This document shows positions 36,789 through 47,046 of a stretch of DNA of 64,000 nt, piece by piece (within the stretch, counting starts at the first letter, position 1; each line of letters starts with the position of its first letter). Below the pieces are notes generated by a model. The model saw only the letters and a program-made list of their open reading frames with translations, did no database searches and was not told the origin of the DNA. The DNA is taken from contig JACPHH010000024.1 in the NCBI GenBank assembly GCA_016188705.1, forward strand, positions 1-64,000, read 5' to 3'. The DNA comes from Candidatus Peregrinibacteria bacterium. Lineage in GTDB: Bacteria; Patescibacteriota; Gracilibacteria; UBA1369; JACRIC01. The position numbers and the translations under genes are program-made.

Positions 36789-37784
36789 ATGAAAAAAATC
36801 TCTATAGGGATTATTGGCAAAGGAAATATTGGCTCTGAAGTTTACCATAAATCTCAGTCTAATGGATGGATTGTAAATTGGATTGCAGGCTCTAAGGGAA
36901 TTTTTTCAGATTTATCTGAAAAAACAAAAATAGCAGAGCTGAAAAATTATGAACAACATCTTCAAGGATTAGATGGAATTTTTCTCGCTATTCCAACATT
37001 AGATAATGGGGAAGCCGGATTTCATTATATAAAATCAAGTTTAAACGCAAACGTGCCAGTTGTAACTTGTGAAAAAGGAGCATTATCCAATTATTTTTTA
37101 GAACTTGAAGAAGCTATAAAAAATCAACAAATAGGTTATAGTGCGACTGTTGGCGGTGGCTCAAGATTATTGAGATATTTGCAAGAAAGAATTGGTCCGC
37201 AGGTTCAAGAAATTCATGCTGTTGTAAATGGAACATTAAATTATATTTTTGAAGGGTTATCCAATGGAAGAAGTTTAGGTGAAGTGGTTGAAGAGACAAA
37301 AAAATTAGGTTATGCCGAACCTGGAGCAAAACATCCTTTAGAAGTCATAATAAAAGAGGCTATTGGCGATGTTCCGATGAAAGCCTCTATTTTATTTAAT
37401 ATTTGTAATCTAACAAATGAAAGGATGAGAACAAAAGATGTTAAAATTGAAACAATTGAGCAAAATGAATTAAAAAGGCTCATAAAAGAAGCCACCAACA
37501 GAAGATATATTGTTTCAATTACAAGAGACGGAAATAATGAAGAAGATGTCATTTGGGGATTTAAGCATAAAATTGATGATTGGCATATTTCAGCAGGATT
37601 TAAGCATGTAGAAGACAATCCTTTGTTTAGAAATTTGATTCCAAGCGGAGTTAATAATGCTATTTTGACTTCCGAGGGGGAATTTGGAAAAGATGGAAGC
37701 TATGTTCTTATTGGTCCCGGGGCTGGTCCTGGCCCAACCGCAAGCTCAATGATAATAGATGCAAAAAAAATAATGCATTTATAA
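36789..37784 (+). CDS. Homoserine dehydrogenase
   Basis: IGIIGKGNIGSEV, TCEKGALSNYF, YSATVGGGSRLL, VVNGTLNYIFEGLSNGRSLGEVVEETKKLGYAEP. Confidence 0.82.
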   Translation: MKKISIGIIGKGNIGSEVYHKSQSNGWIVNWIAGSKGIFSDLSEKTKIAELKNYEQHLQGLDGIFLAIPTLDNGEAGFHYIKSSLNANVPVVTCEKGALSNYFLELEEAIKNQQIGYSATVGGGSRLLRYLQERIGPQVQEIHAVVNGTLNYIFEGLSNGRSLGEVVEETKKLGYAEPGAKHPLEVIIKEAIGDVPMKASILFNICNLTNERMRTKDVKIETIEQNELKRLIKEATNRRYIVSITRDGNNEEDVIWGFKHKIDDWHISAGFKHVEDNPLFRNLIPSGVNNAILTSEGEFGKDGSYVLIGPGAGPGPTASSMIIDAKKIMHL

Positions 37785-37852
37785 CTCCCGCGCTTCAGTC
37801 CTCACCATAGAATACTGCAAATTTTCAAATTCTCTCACTTTTCTCAAGTTCC

Positions 37853-38446
37853 TTAACGAATGGGAAAAACATCATTATCACGCACTTCAAAAATTCGAGA
37901 CGGAAAATTTTTTTTCAATTCGCCGGCATCCAAAATAAAATCGGGCTTCAACTCCTCTTGTTCAAACTGACGCGCAAGATCATCAACGCTATACACAGGT
38001 GGCAAACCTGAAAGATTAGCGCTCGTTGTGGTAAGAGGCCGCTTCAGCCCATTCACCAATGCAAGACAGAGAGAAGAAGCAGGTATGCGAAAACCTATTG
38101 TTTCCACATTTTTATTAAAATATCGCGGCAGAGTATCTTTTCGAGGAACAACCAAGGTCAAAGCTCCAGGCCAACCTTTTTGAGCCAATTCCAATGCTTT
38201 TTGAGAAAAACTGCCATAATATTTTGCTTGTTCGAGTGAAGCCACCATAATGCTTACAGGTTTGTCCAAAGGCATTTTTTTTAATTCATATAAACGCTTC
38301 AATGCATTTTTTTGAAAAATATCCACGGCAAAACCATAACAGGTATCCGTCGGATGAACGACAACGCCTCCTGAACGCAAAACATTCAACGCTCTTTTAA
38401 GCGCTTCATTATAATCAGCCTCAGATGAAATCGAATATATTTCCAT
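37853..38446 (-). CDS. tsaC: Threonylcarbamoyl-AMP synthase (Sua5/YciO/YrdC family)
   Basis: GGVVVHPTDTCYGFAVDIF, PLDKPVSIMVASLEQA, WPGALTLVVPRK, RIPASSLCLALV, TSANLSGLPP. Confidence 0.92.
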   Translation of the reverse strand: MEIYSISSEADYNEALKRALNVLRSGGVVVHPTDTCYGFAVDIFQKNALKRLYELKKMPLDKPVSIMVASLEQAKYYGSFSQKALELAQKGWPGALTLVVPRKDTLPRYFNKNVETIGFRIPASSLCLALVNGLKRPLTTTSANLSGLPPVYSVDDLARQFEQEELKPDFILDAGELKKNFPSRIFEVRDNDVFPIR

Positions 38447-38697
38447 AAAAAATTCACGTTTAGAACTTTAAAAACACAATTTCGACATAAATTACATTTT
38501 TCTTAATTTTTTTAAGACACGGACAACAAACGGATAACAATAAGAATTCATCATAAACGAAAAATTAAGTCAATATTTCTTTCATTGAATAAAAAACTTG
38601 AGACTTCTATAATAAAATCCCGAATAAAAAAAACTTTTAAATTTTGATATACGAAAATTTCGTATGACGTATAAAAAAAATCGCATAATATCGATAA

Positions 38698-38751
38698 AAA
38701 CTTCTAAAAAACGCAATTCCTGAAACAAAAATACATTTTTCAAAGGTTCCC
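38698..38751. repeat. R2 element copy upstream of gap
   Basis: aaacttctaaaaaacgcaattcctgaaacaaaaatacatttttcaaaggttccc matches the 24270-24320 core. Confidence 0.7.
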
Positions 38752-38774
38752 ATAATAATATTTTATAAACATAT

Positions 38775-39803
38775 ATGAAAACACGTATCGCCATTAATGG
38801 ATTTGGACGCATCGGTCGAAATGCTTTTCGCGCCGCCTTGCAAAACCCCAATATTGAAATAGTAGCCGTCAACGATATCGGCGATCCGAAAATAACAGCT
38901 CATCTCCTGAAATACGATTCAGTATATGGAGTTTCTAAATTCGATATCAAAATAAAAGATATGTCCCTCGTCATAAATGGAAATGAAGTGAAATGCTGCC
39001 AAGAACGAAATCCGGAGCTTCTCCCGTGGAAAGAACTCAACATCGACATTGTGATAGAGTCGACGGGGTTTTTTACAGATCGCGAAGGAGCCTCAAAACA
39101 TATCAAAGCTGGCGCCAAAAAAGTAATTATTTCCGCTCCTGCAAAAGGCGAAATTGATCGCACAATAGTGCTTGGAGTAAATGAACAAACATATAACCCT
39201 GAAACCGACACCATTATTTCCAATGCTTCCTGCACGACGAATTGCCTTGCTCCTCTTGCCAAAGTACTCCATGAAAATTTCACGATTCGAAAAGGATTTA
39301 TAACGACAATTCACGCTTATACAAATGATCAAAACCTCACCGATAATCCGCACAAAGATTTAAGGAGGTCTCGAGCAGCAGGACTGTCTTGTATTCCAAC
39401 TTCGACAGGAGCGGCTTCGGCTATTGGACTCGTCATGCCCGAATTAAAGGGAAAACTCGACGGACTCGCTATTCGAGTACCAACGCCTACTGTTTCTCTC
39501 ACCGATCTTGTCTGTGAAGTCGAAAAAAGCACTTCAAAAGAAGAAGTCAATCAAGCTTTAAGGCAGTCCGCAAATGACCGGCTTAAAGGCATTCTTTCTG
39601 TATGCGATTTACCGCTCGTTTCAATGGATTTTAAAGAAAATCCACATTCTTCCATTATTGACAGCCTCTCCACTATGGTTATTGATGGAACACTCGTAAA
39701 AGTACTCAGTTGGTATGACAATGAATGGGGCTACTCCTGCCGGCTCATTGATCTCTGCGATTACATGGGGCAAAAAAATAATACTGCTCAATCAACGAAA
39801 TAA
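38775..39803 (+). CDS. gap: Glyceraldehyde-3-phosphate dehydrogenase, type I
   Basis: RIAINGFGRIGRNAFRAAL; SNASCTTNCLAPLAKVL; SWYDNEWGYSCRLIDL. Confidence 0.96.
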   Translation: MKTRIAINGFGRIGRNAFRAALQNPNIEIVAVNDIGDPKITAHLLKYDSVYGVSKFDIKIKDMSLVINGNEVKCCQERNPELLPWKELNIDIVIESTGFFTDREGASKHIKAGAKKVIISAPAKGEIDRTIVLGVNEQTYNPETDTIISNASCTTNCLAPLAKVLHENFTIRKGFITTIHAYTNDQNLTDNPHKDLRRSRAAGLSCIPTSTGAASAIGLVMPELKGKLDGLAIRVPTPTVSLTDLVCEVEKSTSKEEVNQALRQSANDRLKGILSVCDLPLVSMDFKENPHSSIIDSLSTMVIDGTLVKVLSWYDNEWGYSCRLIDLCDYMGQKNNTAQSTK

Positions 39804-39906
39804 AAAGTGTAACCCGATTCGACAAAAAGAATGTACGAAAGAAAAAGACATCCGGAAACTACACCCTTATGGGTATTAAATTATATTATTTTTTTAACAT
39901 CATACT

Positions 39907-41379
39907 ATGAACAAACGTTCACTCAGTATTCTCACGCTATCACTTTTAGTGTTGAGTCTCAGCATAAGTCCGATTGCGTTAGCTCAATCAGACGAAACCA
40001 CAGGCACTTCGAATGATACGACAACCACGCCCTCCGACACATCCACTCCAGACGCGTCAACCACTTCTACAGACCCGTCGACAACTTCCACTGATGGGAC
40101 AACCACGACTCCCGATACATCAACCACTTCCACAGACGGTTCTTCCACGTCGACCGACGGAACAAATACCACGACAGACGTGACCAGCGAATCTTCGACC
40201 GAAACTTCCACTGACACGACAAACGTTGATACAAAGATGAATATTATGAAAAAAATGAAATCCGCCAAGGCTTTGAATGCGCAAAAAGCTATGGAAGCAG
40301 CCAAAAAATTAAAAAGCGCGGAAGCCTTCAAAGAAAAATTTATGATGCAGGCCACGGGAGCAAAACACAAATTTACTCCTAAAAAACACGCGCTCGGACA
40401 TCAAAGAGCATATCAAAACAGAAAATCTGTTGAAAATATCGTGAACAATTTAAAAAAAGTAAGCACAAACTGGGAAGCGCTTCGTGAACAAATGATCAAG
40501 GGCAATAATTCCTACATCAAATTTCTCGAACTTTTAAAAAGACAGCTTGATTCCCAAATCGCCTCCGGTGGAATCACGAGTCTTTCCGACACGTCTTTCG
40601 TTGACAATGATATTCTTGTAATAAAAAGTTTCAATGAAGCCTATGCAAGTGTCACCAAAGAATGGATTAAAAGTGTAAAAGAAAAATCAGGAAGCGAGGT
40701 CAATGCCGAAGAACTTGCCAATAATACGCTCGCCAGCATCGCTACGGTTCAAGTAATCTATAATTATTACGTCAGCAGCCTCGGAGTTATTGGAGGAACG
40801 GGTCTTTTAACAGCCCAAGCAAATGAAACTGCCTTGGAAAAACAATACACGCTTGCCAATGTTACGCTTCCAGAACAAGTCAAAGTATATGGCGAAAATA
40901 TGCTCAAGCTCTCGGGCGACGATCTGAATAATTTCATTACCTACTACACAAATCGAATAGCGAGCGATCTTGTAGTCCATCTCGACGCGATTACTGTAGA
41001 AACAGATAAGGCTATTGCCATATATACAAATGACATAGCGGCGGCAAACGGCATATTTACAAGCGTCAATGAACTTATGACCATGCTTAAAACCCTCGTT
41101 GACGATCCGAGTCAGTTTACCACTGATACGCTGACTGATCTCTTGGAAAATTTGGCCACTATCGCAGCCAGTATTAAAGCCGCCACGGAAAGTCTTGCCA
41201 ATGGCGATCCACGGGCCAACGCGCAAATTCGCGCCATAACGGAACACTATACCGAGCTTACGAATGCCACTCTCAAATTCTACGCCGATCTTGCTTTTGA
41301 ATATTCGAGCAGAAATGATGCCAACCAGTGTCGAAAATGGAAAACTTCTGACTCCTCAGAGTGTACATATAAAGAATAA
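39907..41379 (+). CDS. Secreted protein of unknown function with Ser/Thr-rich linker (paralogue of 41873-43135)
   Basis: Signal peptide; TTSTDGSSTSTDG-type region; helical domain; terminal CRKWKTSDSSECTYKE. Confidence 0.85.
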   Translation: MNKRSLSILTLSLLVLSLSISPIALAQSDETTGTSNDTTTTPSDTSTPDASTTSTDPSTTSTDGTTTTPDTSTTSTDGSSTSTDGTNTTTDVTSESSTETSTDTTNVDTKMNIMKKMKSAKALNAQKAMEAAKKLKSAEAFKEKFMMQATGAKHKFTPKKHALGHQRAYQNRKSVENIVNNLKKVSTNWEALREQMIKGNNSYIKFLELLKRQLDSQIASGGITSLSDTSFVDNDILVIKSFNEAYASVTKEWIKSVKEKSGSEVNAEELANNTLASIATVQVIYNYYVSSLGVIGGTGLLTAQANETALEKQYTLANVTLPEQVKVYGENMLKLSGDDLNNFITYYTNRIASDLVVHLDAITVETDKAIAIYTNDIAAANGIFTSVNELMTMLKTLVDDPSQFTTDTLTDLLENLATIAASIKAATESLANGDPRANAQIRAITEHYTELTNATLKFYADLAFEYSSRNDANQCRKWKTSDSSECTYKE

Positions 41380-41478
41380 TGTACTCTAAAGAGCAAACTT
41401 TTGACTCCACGGGAAGTACGTATTAAAAAATAACGTACTCAAAAAGTTTCAAAAAATATCTATTTCAGATGAAAAAAA

Positions 41479-41510
41479 GCTCGGTTTACACAAAAAACCG
41501 GGCTTTTTTT
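41479..41510 (+). terminator. Rho-independent terminator
   Basis: GCTCGGTTTacacaaaAAACCGGGC followed by TTTTTTT. Confidence 0.85.
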
Positions 41511-41515
41511 GTAAA

Positions 41516-41575
41516 AGGTATTTGCCAACCACTTTACTTTTTATTCAGATAAAAATGGGGTCTTTTCAGTAAAAA
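41516..41575 (+). repeat. R1 half-repeat
   Basis: ggtatttgccaaccactttactttttattcagataaaaatgggg matches the left half of R1. Confidence 0.65.
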
Positions 41576-41872
41576 TCTATTGACTTTTTTAAAAAGACAT
41601 GTAATATTACTACCTTCTCTCTATTTTTTAGCGCATTTAAATCTCTATATAATAGCACTATGCTTAGATGTTAGACTGTTAGATTGAGATATTAAATCTA
41701 TTCAAGTGCAACTTTCGATAAAATCTGTGTTAGAATAATCGCCTTTGATAAAATTTTCATAAAATAAAAAAAAATAAAAGTCGTGTAACCCGTCTCGACA
41801 TATCCTAACGGAAAATCAAAAACATTCCCCAATATCCTTTAAATCTTCATAAATTTTTAACCCAAACAACAT

Positions 41873-43135
41873 ATGAAGCCAAAAAATCTTCTGAAAGTAA
41901 TGAGCACACTGCTTGTAATGATAACTGCCCTAAGTCCGCTTGCGGCGAGTGCGGCAACTTCAAAAACTGGAACAACCAGCAAAAATGCCAGCACCAATCT
42001 CAATGCCGGACAAACTTCCACCGGGAAAATTAAAACAAATCTAAAAAACGTCATTCAAAAAATCCAATCAAAACAGGGAATAACAAGTGATATCAGTGAT
42101 AAAACTCCTGGCATGCCGGACAACAAATATCCAGTTCCAGCCCTTACATCAAAAGCGATAGAAGACCTTAAAAAGGCAACTTCTCTTCTAGAAGATGTTC
42201 TCAGTAAAACAACGGTAAGCATGGAAGAATGGGAAAAAGCTCGAGAACAGATCATCAAGGCAAATGAATCCTATATCGCCTACCTCAAAACTCTCAAATC
42301 AGCTCTCGACGCTCAAATAAGCTCAAAAGCCATTACTGAAATAAGCAATACTGACTTCATCAATCGAGAAGTCATGGTTATAAGCCTTTTCAATGGCGCT
42401 TATGAAATGGTAACAAAAAGCTGGATTCAATCCATTGAGCAAAAATTCAAACAAGATGTCGATGATGAAAAGTTTGCCATGGATGCTCTTGCAAAAATTG
42501 CTACCATGCAAGTCGTTTATAATGCTTACGTTAGCCCGTTAACAGTTGTTGGCGCTCAAGGTATGCTCGTAACGGAAGCTATTGAAAAAACCTATGTAGC
42601 TCAATACAATTACGCCAATGTTACCATCCGAGACCTAATCAAAGATTATGCCGCGAACGTTCTCAGATTGACAGGAGACGACTACACAAGTTTCACCAAT
42701 TATTACCTTGGACGACTTGATACCGATGTAATAGCGTTATTGAACACGATTAAGCAAAAAAATGATGAAGCAAAAGGTATCTATGTAAATGATATCGCCG
42801 TTATCGGAAGCACTCAGGACAAAGTAATTGAATTCATCAACAGCCTCCTTTCGCTTGTAGACAACCCGCTAAATTTCAGCCTTGAAGCTATCGTTGATAT
42901 TCTCGGAGACATGATGAATGCCATGGAAGCTATAAAGCAGGCGACAGCCGCGACCGTTGGTAGCGATTTCCGCGCTCAAGCTCAGATGGCCACGATCAAA
43001 CAAACGGCTCCTAAAGTCGTTCAAAATGTGGCCGCTCTGATAAAAGATCTTGCCTACGAATTAAAAATCAAGAAAGACACGACGCATTGCAAAAAATGGA
43101 AAGGTACGGACGCTTCAGTTTGTTCCTACAACTAA
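41873..43135 (+). CDS. Secreted protein of unknown function (paralogue of 39907-41379)
   Basis: Signal peptide LLVMITALSPLAASAATS; many aligned positions with the upstream protein; terminal CKKWKGTDASVCSYN. Confidence 0.85.
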   Translation: MKPKNLLKVMSTLLVMITALSPLAASAATSKTGTTSKNASTNLNAGQTSTGKIKTNLKNVIQKIQSKQGITSDISDKTPGMPDNKYPVPALTSKAIEDLKKATSLLEDVLSKTTVSMEEWEKAREQIIKANESYIAYLKTLKSALDAQISSKAITEISNTDFINREVMVISLFNGAYEMVTKSWIQSIEQKFKQDVDDEKFAMDALAKIATMQVVYNAYVSPLTVVGAQGMLVTEAIEKTYVAQYNYANVTIRDLIKDYAANVLRLTGDDYTSFTNYYLGRLDTDVIALLNTIKQKNDEAKGIYVNDIAVIGSTQDKVIEFINSLLSLVDNPLNFSLEAIVDILGDMMNAMEAIKQATAATVGSDFRAQAQMATIKQTAPKVVQNVAALIKDLAYELKIKKDTTHCKKWKGTDASVCSYN

Positions 43136-43165
43136 ACATTTTTCTTGACTTGGTTAAAGAAAAAA

Positions 43166-43197
43166 GAGTCTGGCTTAAAACCCCGGACTCTTTTTTT
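43166..43197 (+). terminator. Rho-independent terminator
   Basis: GAGTCTGGcttaaaaccCCGGACTC followed by TTTTTTT. Confidence 0.85.
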
Positions 43198-43248
43198 ATT
43201 GTAAAAAAACACATATTACAGATACAAATCTGAACGCCATTTCATTTT

Positions 43249-43285
43249 AAGGAGCCTCTGAAAAACAGATTTTCAGAGGCTCCTT
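43249..43285. repeat. Perfect R2 palindrome
   Basis: AAGGAGCCTCTGAAAA / TTTTCAGAGGCTCCTT, 16-bp perfect arms, 5-nt loop. Confidence 0.85.
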
Positions 43286-43368
43286 TATTCTTAAAGCAAC
43301 ATTCTTGATTCAAAAAGTATTTATACGCTATACTTCTTTCGGTTAAGCCATAATTAAGACAACAATCA

Positions 43369-44094
43369 ATGGACGAACGAAAACAAGAAATATTTCATGC
43401 CATTGTGCGGCATTTTATACAAACGGCGACTCCCGTAGGATCAAATACCATACTCGTCAGTTACAAACTTTCCGTAAGCCCCGCGACCATTCGAAATGAC
43501 ATGGTTTTTCTCGAACACGAGGGCCTTTTGTATCAACCTCATACTTCAGCGGGCCGTATTCCAACAGACCTCGGCTACCGAATGTATGTAAATAATATTC
43601 AAAAAGAAGAACGAATACGCGAAAAAGTACAAAAAGACATCCATCGGCTATTAGCATTTTATCGGACGCATAAAGCAAAAGAACACATTTACGACGCCGT
43701 TGGACTTTTAGCTGACAGCTCAAATAACGTCAGTTTCGCGACACTCCCTGATCAGAGTCGAACTTTCTACCTTGGGCTCTCTCATATACTGAAACAACCG
43801 GAATTTCGCGAAAATCCAATGATGGCGAGTCAAGTTGTGGAAGTATTTGAGCACAATAATAATTTTCTCAGCACTCTTCATACTCTCGACATTACGGACG
43901 ACGTAAAAATTTTCATTGGAAAAGAAAATATTATTGAAAAAATTCAAAGCTGCAGCCTTATTGTAAGTCAATACAATTTTGAAGGACACAAAGGCTTTAT
44001 TGGAATTCTGGGACCAACAAGAATGAATTACGCGTACTGCACGGTCGCTCTCGAAGAAATAAAAAAAATACTCGAAAAAAACAAATTACACTGA
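43369..44094 (+). CDS. hrcA: Heat-inducible transcription repressor HrcA (short form)
   Basis: ERKQEIFHAIVRHFIQTATPVGSNTIL...SVSPATIRNDMVFLEHEGLLYQPHTSAGRIPTDLGYRMYV; next to grpE/dnaK. Confidence 0.92.
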   Translation: MDERKQEIFHAIVRHFIQTATPVGSNTILVSYKLSVSPATIRNDMVFLEHEGLLYQPHTSAGRIPTDLGYRMYVNNIQKEERIREKVQKDIHRLLAFYRTHKAKEHIYDAVGLLADSSNNVSFATLPDQSRTFYLGLSHILKQPEFRENPMMASQVVEVFEHNNNFLSTLHTLDITDDVKIFIGKENIIEKIQSCSLIVSQYNFEGHKGFIGILGPTRMNYAYCTVALEEIKKILEKNKLH

Positions 44095-44241
44095 TGAAAT
44101 TTACATTATATGTAAAAAAAACCTGATAAATATGATTTTGTTACGAAAATTACAAAATTCGAGCAAAAACACTGAACAACGTACCATCTACTGCAATTTT
44201 AAAATCAATAACAGCAAGACAATTTATTAATAAAAGGAATT

Positions 44242-44940
44242 ATGGATCAAAACACACAAAAAGATGATAAGAAAAAAATCGAAATACTTGAAAAAAAATG
44301 CAGCGAAGCCGAGCAAAAAAATAACCTGCTGCAGGAAGAACTTCAAAAAAAAGATCTTGAATTAGAAGAAGTAAAAAATTACGCGGAATCGCTTATGGAA
44401 ACCTCAAAACGCGCTCTTGCCGATCTCGCCAACTTTCGACGAAGAAGTGAAGAAGAAAAAAAACATTTTATTCAATTTGCAAATGCTGTTCTTATTCAGG
44501 AAATGCTTCAGATCACAGACATTTTCGAACGCGCATTCAATCATATTCCCGAAGAACTGGAAAAAAATGACTGGGTGGAGGGAATCAGTCAAATTGAAAA
44601 AAAATTCAAGGGTATTTTGGCAAAACAGGGCGTGAGAGAAATCGATGCCATTGGTAAAAAAATGAATACCGAAGAGCATGAAGCAATAATAACCTGTTCA
44701 GGAGAAAAAGACCTTGTCATTGAAGTATTGGAAAAAGGCTATATCATGGGTGATAAAGTGCTGCGTCCCGCGAAAGTAAAAGTGGGTGACGGAGCCAATC
44801 AAAAAACCAGCGACAAAATAAACGATCAAGTCAACCAAGAAACAGTCAATCAAACCCCTCAAGGAGCCGAAAACCAAATCAACCAAGAAACGAACGGAAA
44901 AACCGACGATCAAACCAATGAAACGGAAACTACCATTTGA
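44242..44940 (+). CDS. grpE: Co-chaperone GrpE with Q/N/T-rich C-terminal tail
   Basis: ALADLANFRRRSEEEKKHFIQFANAVLIQEMLQITDIFERAF; EHEAIITCSGEKDLVIEVLEKGYIMGDKVLRPAKVKVG. Confidence 0.93.
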   Translation: MDQNTQKDDKKKIEILEKKCSEAEQKNNLLQEELQKKDLELEEVKNYAESLMETSKRALADLANFRRRSEEEKKHFIQFANAVLIQEMLQITDIFERAFNHIPEELEKNDWVEGISQIEKKFKGILAKQGVREIDAIGKKMNTEEHEAIITCSGEKDLVIEVLEKGYIMGDKVLRPAKVKVGDGANQKTSDKINDQVNQETVNQTPQGAENQINQETNGKTDDQTNETETTI

Positions 44941-45020
44941 ACGCAGAGCGAAACGTAACGAAAATGGAGTCCCTTCCCCATTACCATCTGAATAAAAAGC
45001 AACAGCGGTGGACAAGCACT
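44934..45020 (+). repeat. R1 half-repeat between grpE and dnaK, containing the grpE stop codon
   Basis: catttgaacgcagagcgaaacgtaacgaaaatggagtccc...taaaaagcaacagcggtggacaagcac matches R1. Confidence 0.78.
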
Positions 45021-45044
45021 ATAAATTATCTTGACTCTTTGAGC

Positions 45045-45071
45045 CTAGCACTCTAAAATAGCGAGTGCTAA
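45045..45071 (+). promoter_or_regulatory. CIRCE element upstream of dnaK
   Basis: cTAGCACTC-taaaatagc-GAGTGCTAa: 8-bp perfect inverted repeat with 9-nt spacer; consensus TTAGCACTC-N9-GAGTGCTAA. Confidence 0.95.
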
Positions 45072-45097
45072 ATATATATTCATTTACTAACATATTT

Positions 45098-47038
45098 ATG
45101 GCAAAAATTATTGGAATTGACCTTGGAACCACAAATTCATGCGTTGCTTTTATGGAAGGCGGCGAGCCAACCGTAATACCCAATGCTGAAGGCGCGAGAA
45201 CAACTCCTTCCATAGTGGCTTTTAAAAACGGGGAAAGGTTGGTTGGCACGCCTGCAAAGCGTCAAGCCGTCACCAATCCAGAAAATACGGTTTCTTCTGC
45301 GAAACGATTCATCGGCCGCCAATATAACGAAGTGGAAAAAACTGCAAAACGCATGCCATTCAAGGTACTGGCAGGAAAAGAAGGCGAGGTGGAAATCAAC
45401 GCTGGAGGAAAACAGTATCGTCCGGCTGAAATTTCAGCCCTGGTACTGCAAAAATTAAAAGCAGACGCGGAAAGTTTTCTTGGACAAAAAATAACCGAAG
45501 CCGTCATTACGGTGCCAGCCTATTTTAACGACTCTCAAAGACAAGCAACAAAAGACGCGGGAAAAATAGCCGGACTCGAGGTGAAACGAATTATCAACGA
45601 ACCAACGGCCGCGGCTCTTGCTTACGGCATGGACAAAAAAGGCCAAAAGGATCAAAAAATCGCGGTCTATGATCTCGGTGGCGGAACTTTTGATATTTCC
45701 ATCCTCGATGTTGGCGAAGGCGTGTTCGAAGTGCTTTCAACGAATGGCGACACGCAGCTCGGAGGAGATGATTTTGACGCCATAATTACGAATTGGCTCA
45801 TTGATGAATACAAAAAAGACCAAGGAATCGACCTTTCCAAAGATAAAATGGCTCTCCAAAGGCTCAAAGAATCTGCTGAAAAAGCAAAATGCGAACTTTC
45901 TTCTTCCGTAGAAACCGACATCAATCTGCCATTTATCACCGCGGACAGTTCAGGTCCTAAACATTTAAATGTAAAACTGAGCCGGGCCAAACTTGAAGAA
46001 CTCGTGGGCGACCTCGTAAAAAACACCGTGGAGCCATGCAAAAAAGCGCTCAAGGATGCCAAATTAGAAGCGAAAGATATAGATGCCGTGCTTCTTGTGG
46101 GAGGTTCGACGCGTATGCCGATGGTACAAGCAAAAGTAAAAGAAATTTTCGGCAAAGAGCCTTATAAAGGAATCAATCCAGATGAAGTCGTTGCCTTGGG
46201 CGCGGCGACGCAAGCCGGAGTATTGCAAGGCGATGTGAAGGATATTTTACTTTTAGACGTTATTCCTCTTTCGCTGGGTATTGAAACCCTGGGTGGAATC
46301 GCGACGAAACTTATTTCGCGAAATACCACGGTTCCAACATCAAAAAGCCAAATTTTCTCTACTGCATCCGATAGTCAAACATCGGTCGAAGTGCACGTGG
46401 TTCAGGGAGAACGCGAGATGGCAGCGGATAACAAATCGCTCGGACGATTCATTCTCGATGGTATTCCTCCTGCTCCGCGCGGAGTTCCGCAAGTTGAGGT
46501 AACTTTTGATATTGACGCCAATGGTATTTTGAATGTAAAAGCAAAAGACAAAGCAACGAGCAAGGAGCAACACATTACCATTACAGGAGCTTCAGGAATG
46601 TCGGAACAAGAAGTCGAAAAACTCCGAAAAGAAGCCGAACAATACGCCGAAGATGATAAGAAAAAAAAGGAAGCGATTGAAATAAAAAACCATGGCGACA
46701 CGCTTGTGTATCAGGCTGAAAAAACGCTCAAAGAAGCCGGAGACAAAATTTCCGACGATATTAAAAAGCCGGTTCAGGAAAAAATTGACGCCTTAAAAAA
46801 AACGCTGGAAGATAAAGAATCTACGACAGACGCAATCAAAAAAGCATCAGATGAACTCTCTGAATCAATCCAAAAAGTCGGAGCGAAAATGTATGAAAAC
46901 GTGAGTAAAACGGAACAAGCGTCAGCGGAATCAGGATCATCTGATGAAGGAGTTCGAGTGAAAGATATGAATGAAGGAAAAAACGAAGAAACCGTCGTCG
47001 AAGGCGAAGTTGTCGACAAAAAAAATGATGAACAATAA
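45098..47038 (+). CDS. dnaK: Molecular chaperone DnaK
   Basis: [42 protein letters not shown]; start moved to the MAKII methionine. Confidence 0.97.
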   Translation: MAKIIGIDLGTTNSCVAFMEGGEPTVIPNAEGARTTPSIVAFKNGERLVGTPAKRQAVTNPENTVSSAKRFIGRQYNEVEKTAKRMPFKVLAGKEGEVEINAGGKQYRPAEISALVLQKLKADAESFLGQKITEAVITVPAYFNDSQRQATKDAGKIAGLEVKRIINEPTAAALAYGMDKKGQKDQKIAVYDLGGGTFDISILDVGEGVFEVLSTNGDTQLGGDDFDAIITNWLIDEYKKDQGIDLSKDKMALQRLKESAEKAKCELSSSVETDINLPFITADSSGPKHLNVKLSRAKLEELVGDLVKNTVEPCKKALKDAKLEAKDIDAVLLVGGSTRMPMVQAKVKEIFGKEPYKGINPDEVVALGAATQAGVLQGDVKDILLLDVIPLSLGIETLGGIATKLISRNTTVPTSKSQIFSTASDSQTSVEVHVVQGEREMAADNKSLGRFILDGIPPAPRGVPQVEVTFDIDANGILNVKAKDKATSKEQHITITGASGMSEQEVEKLRKEAEQYAEDDKKKKEAIEIKNHGDTLVYQAEKTLKEAGDKISDDIKKPVQEKIDALKKTLEDKESTTDAIKKASDELSESIQKVGAKMYENVSKTEQASAESGSSDEGVRVKDMNEGKNEETVVEGEVVDKKNDEQ

Positions 47039-47046
47039 TCAAAAAA

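Noticed and set aside
39984-40370. Valine-rich antisense ORF opposite the Ser/Thr-rich linker
   Set aside because: Mirror of the repetitive ACN/TCN codons on the other strand.
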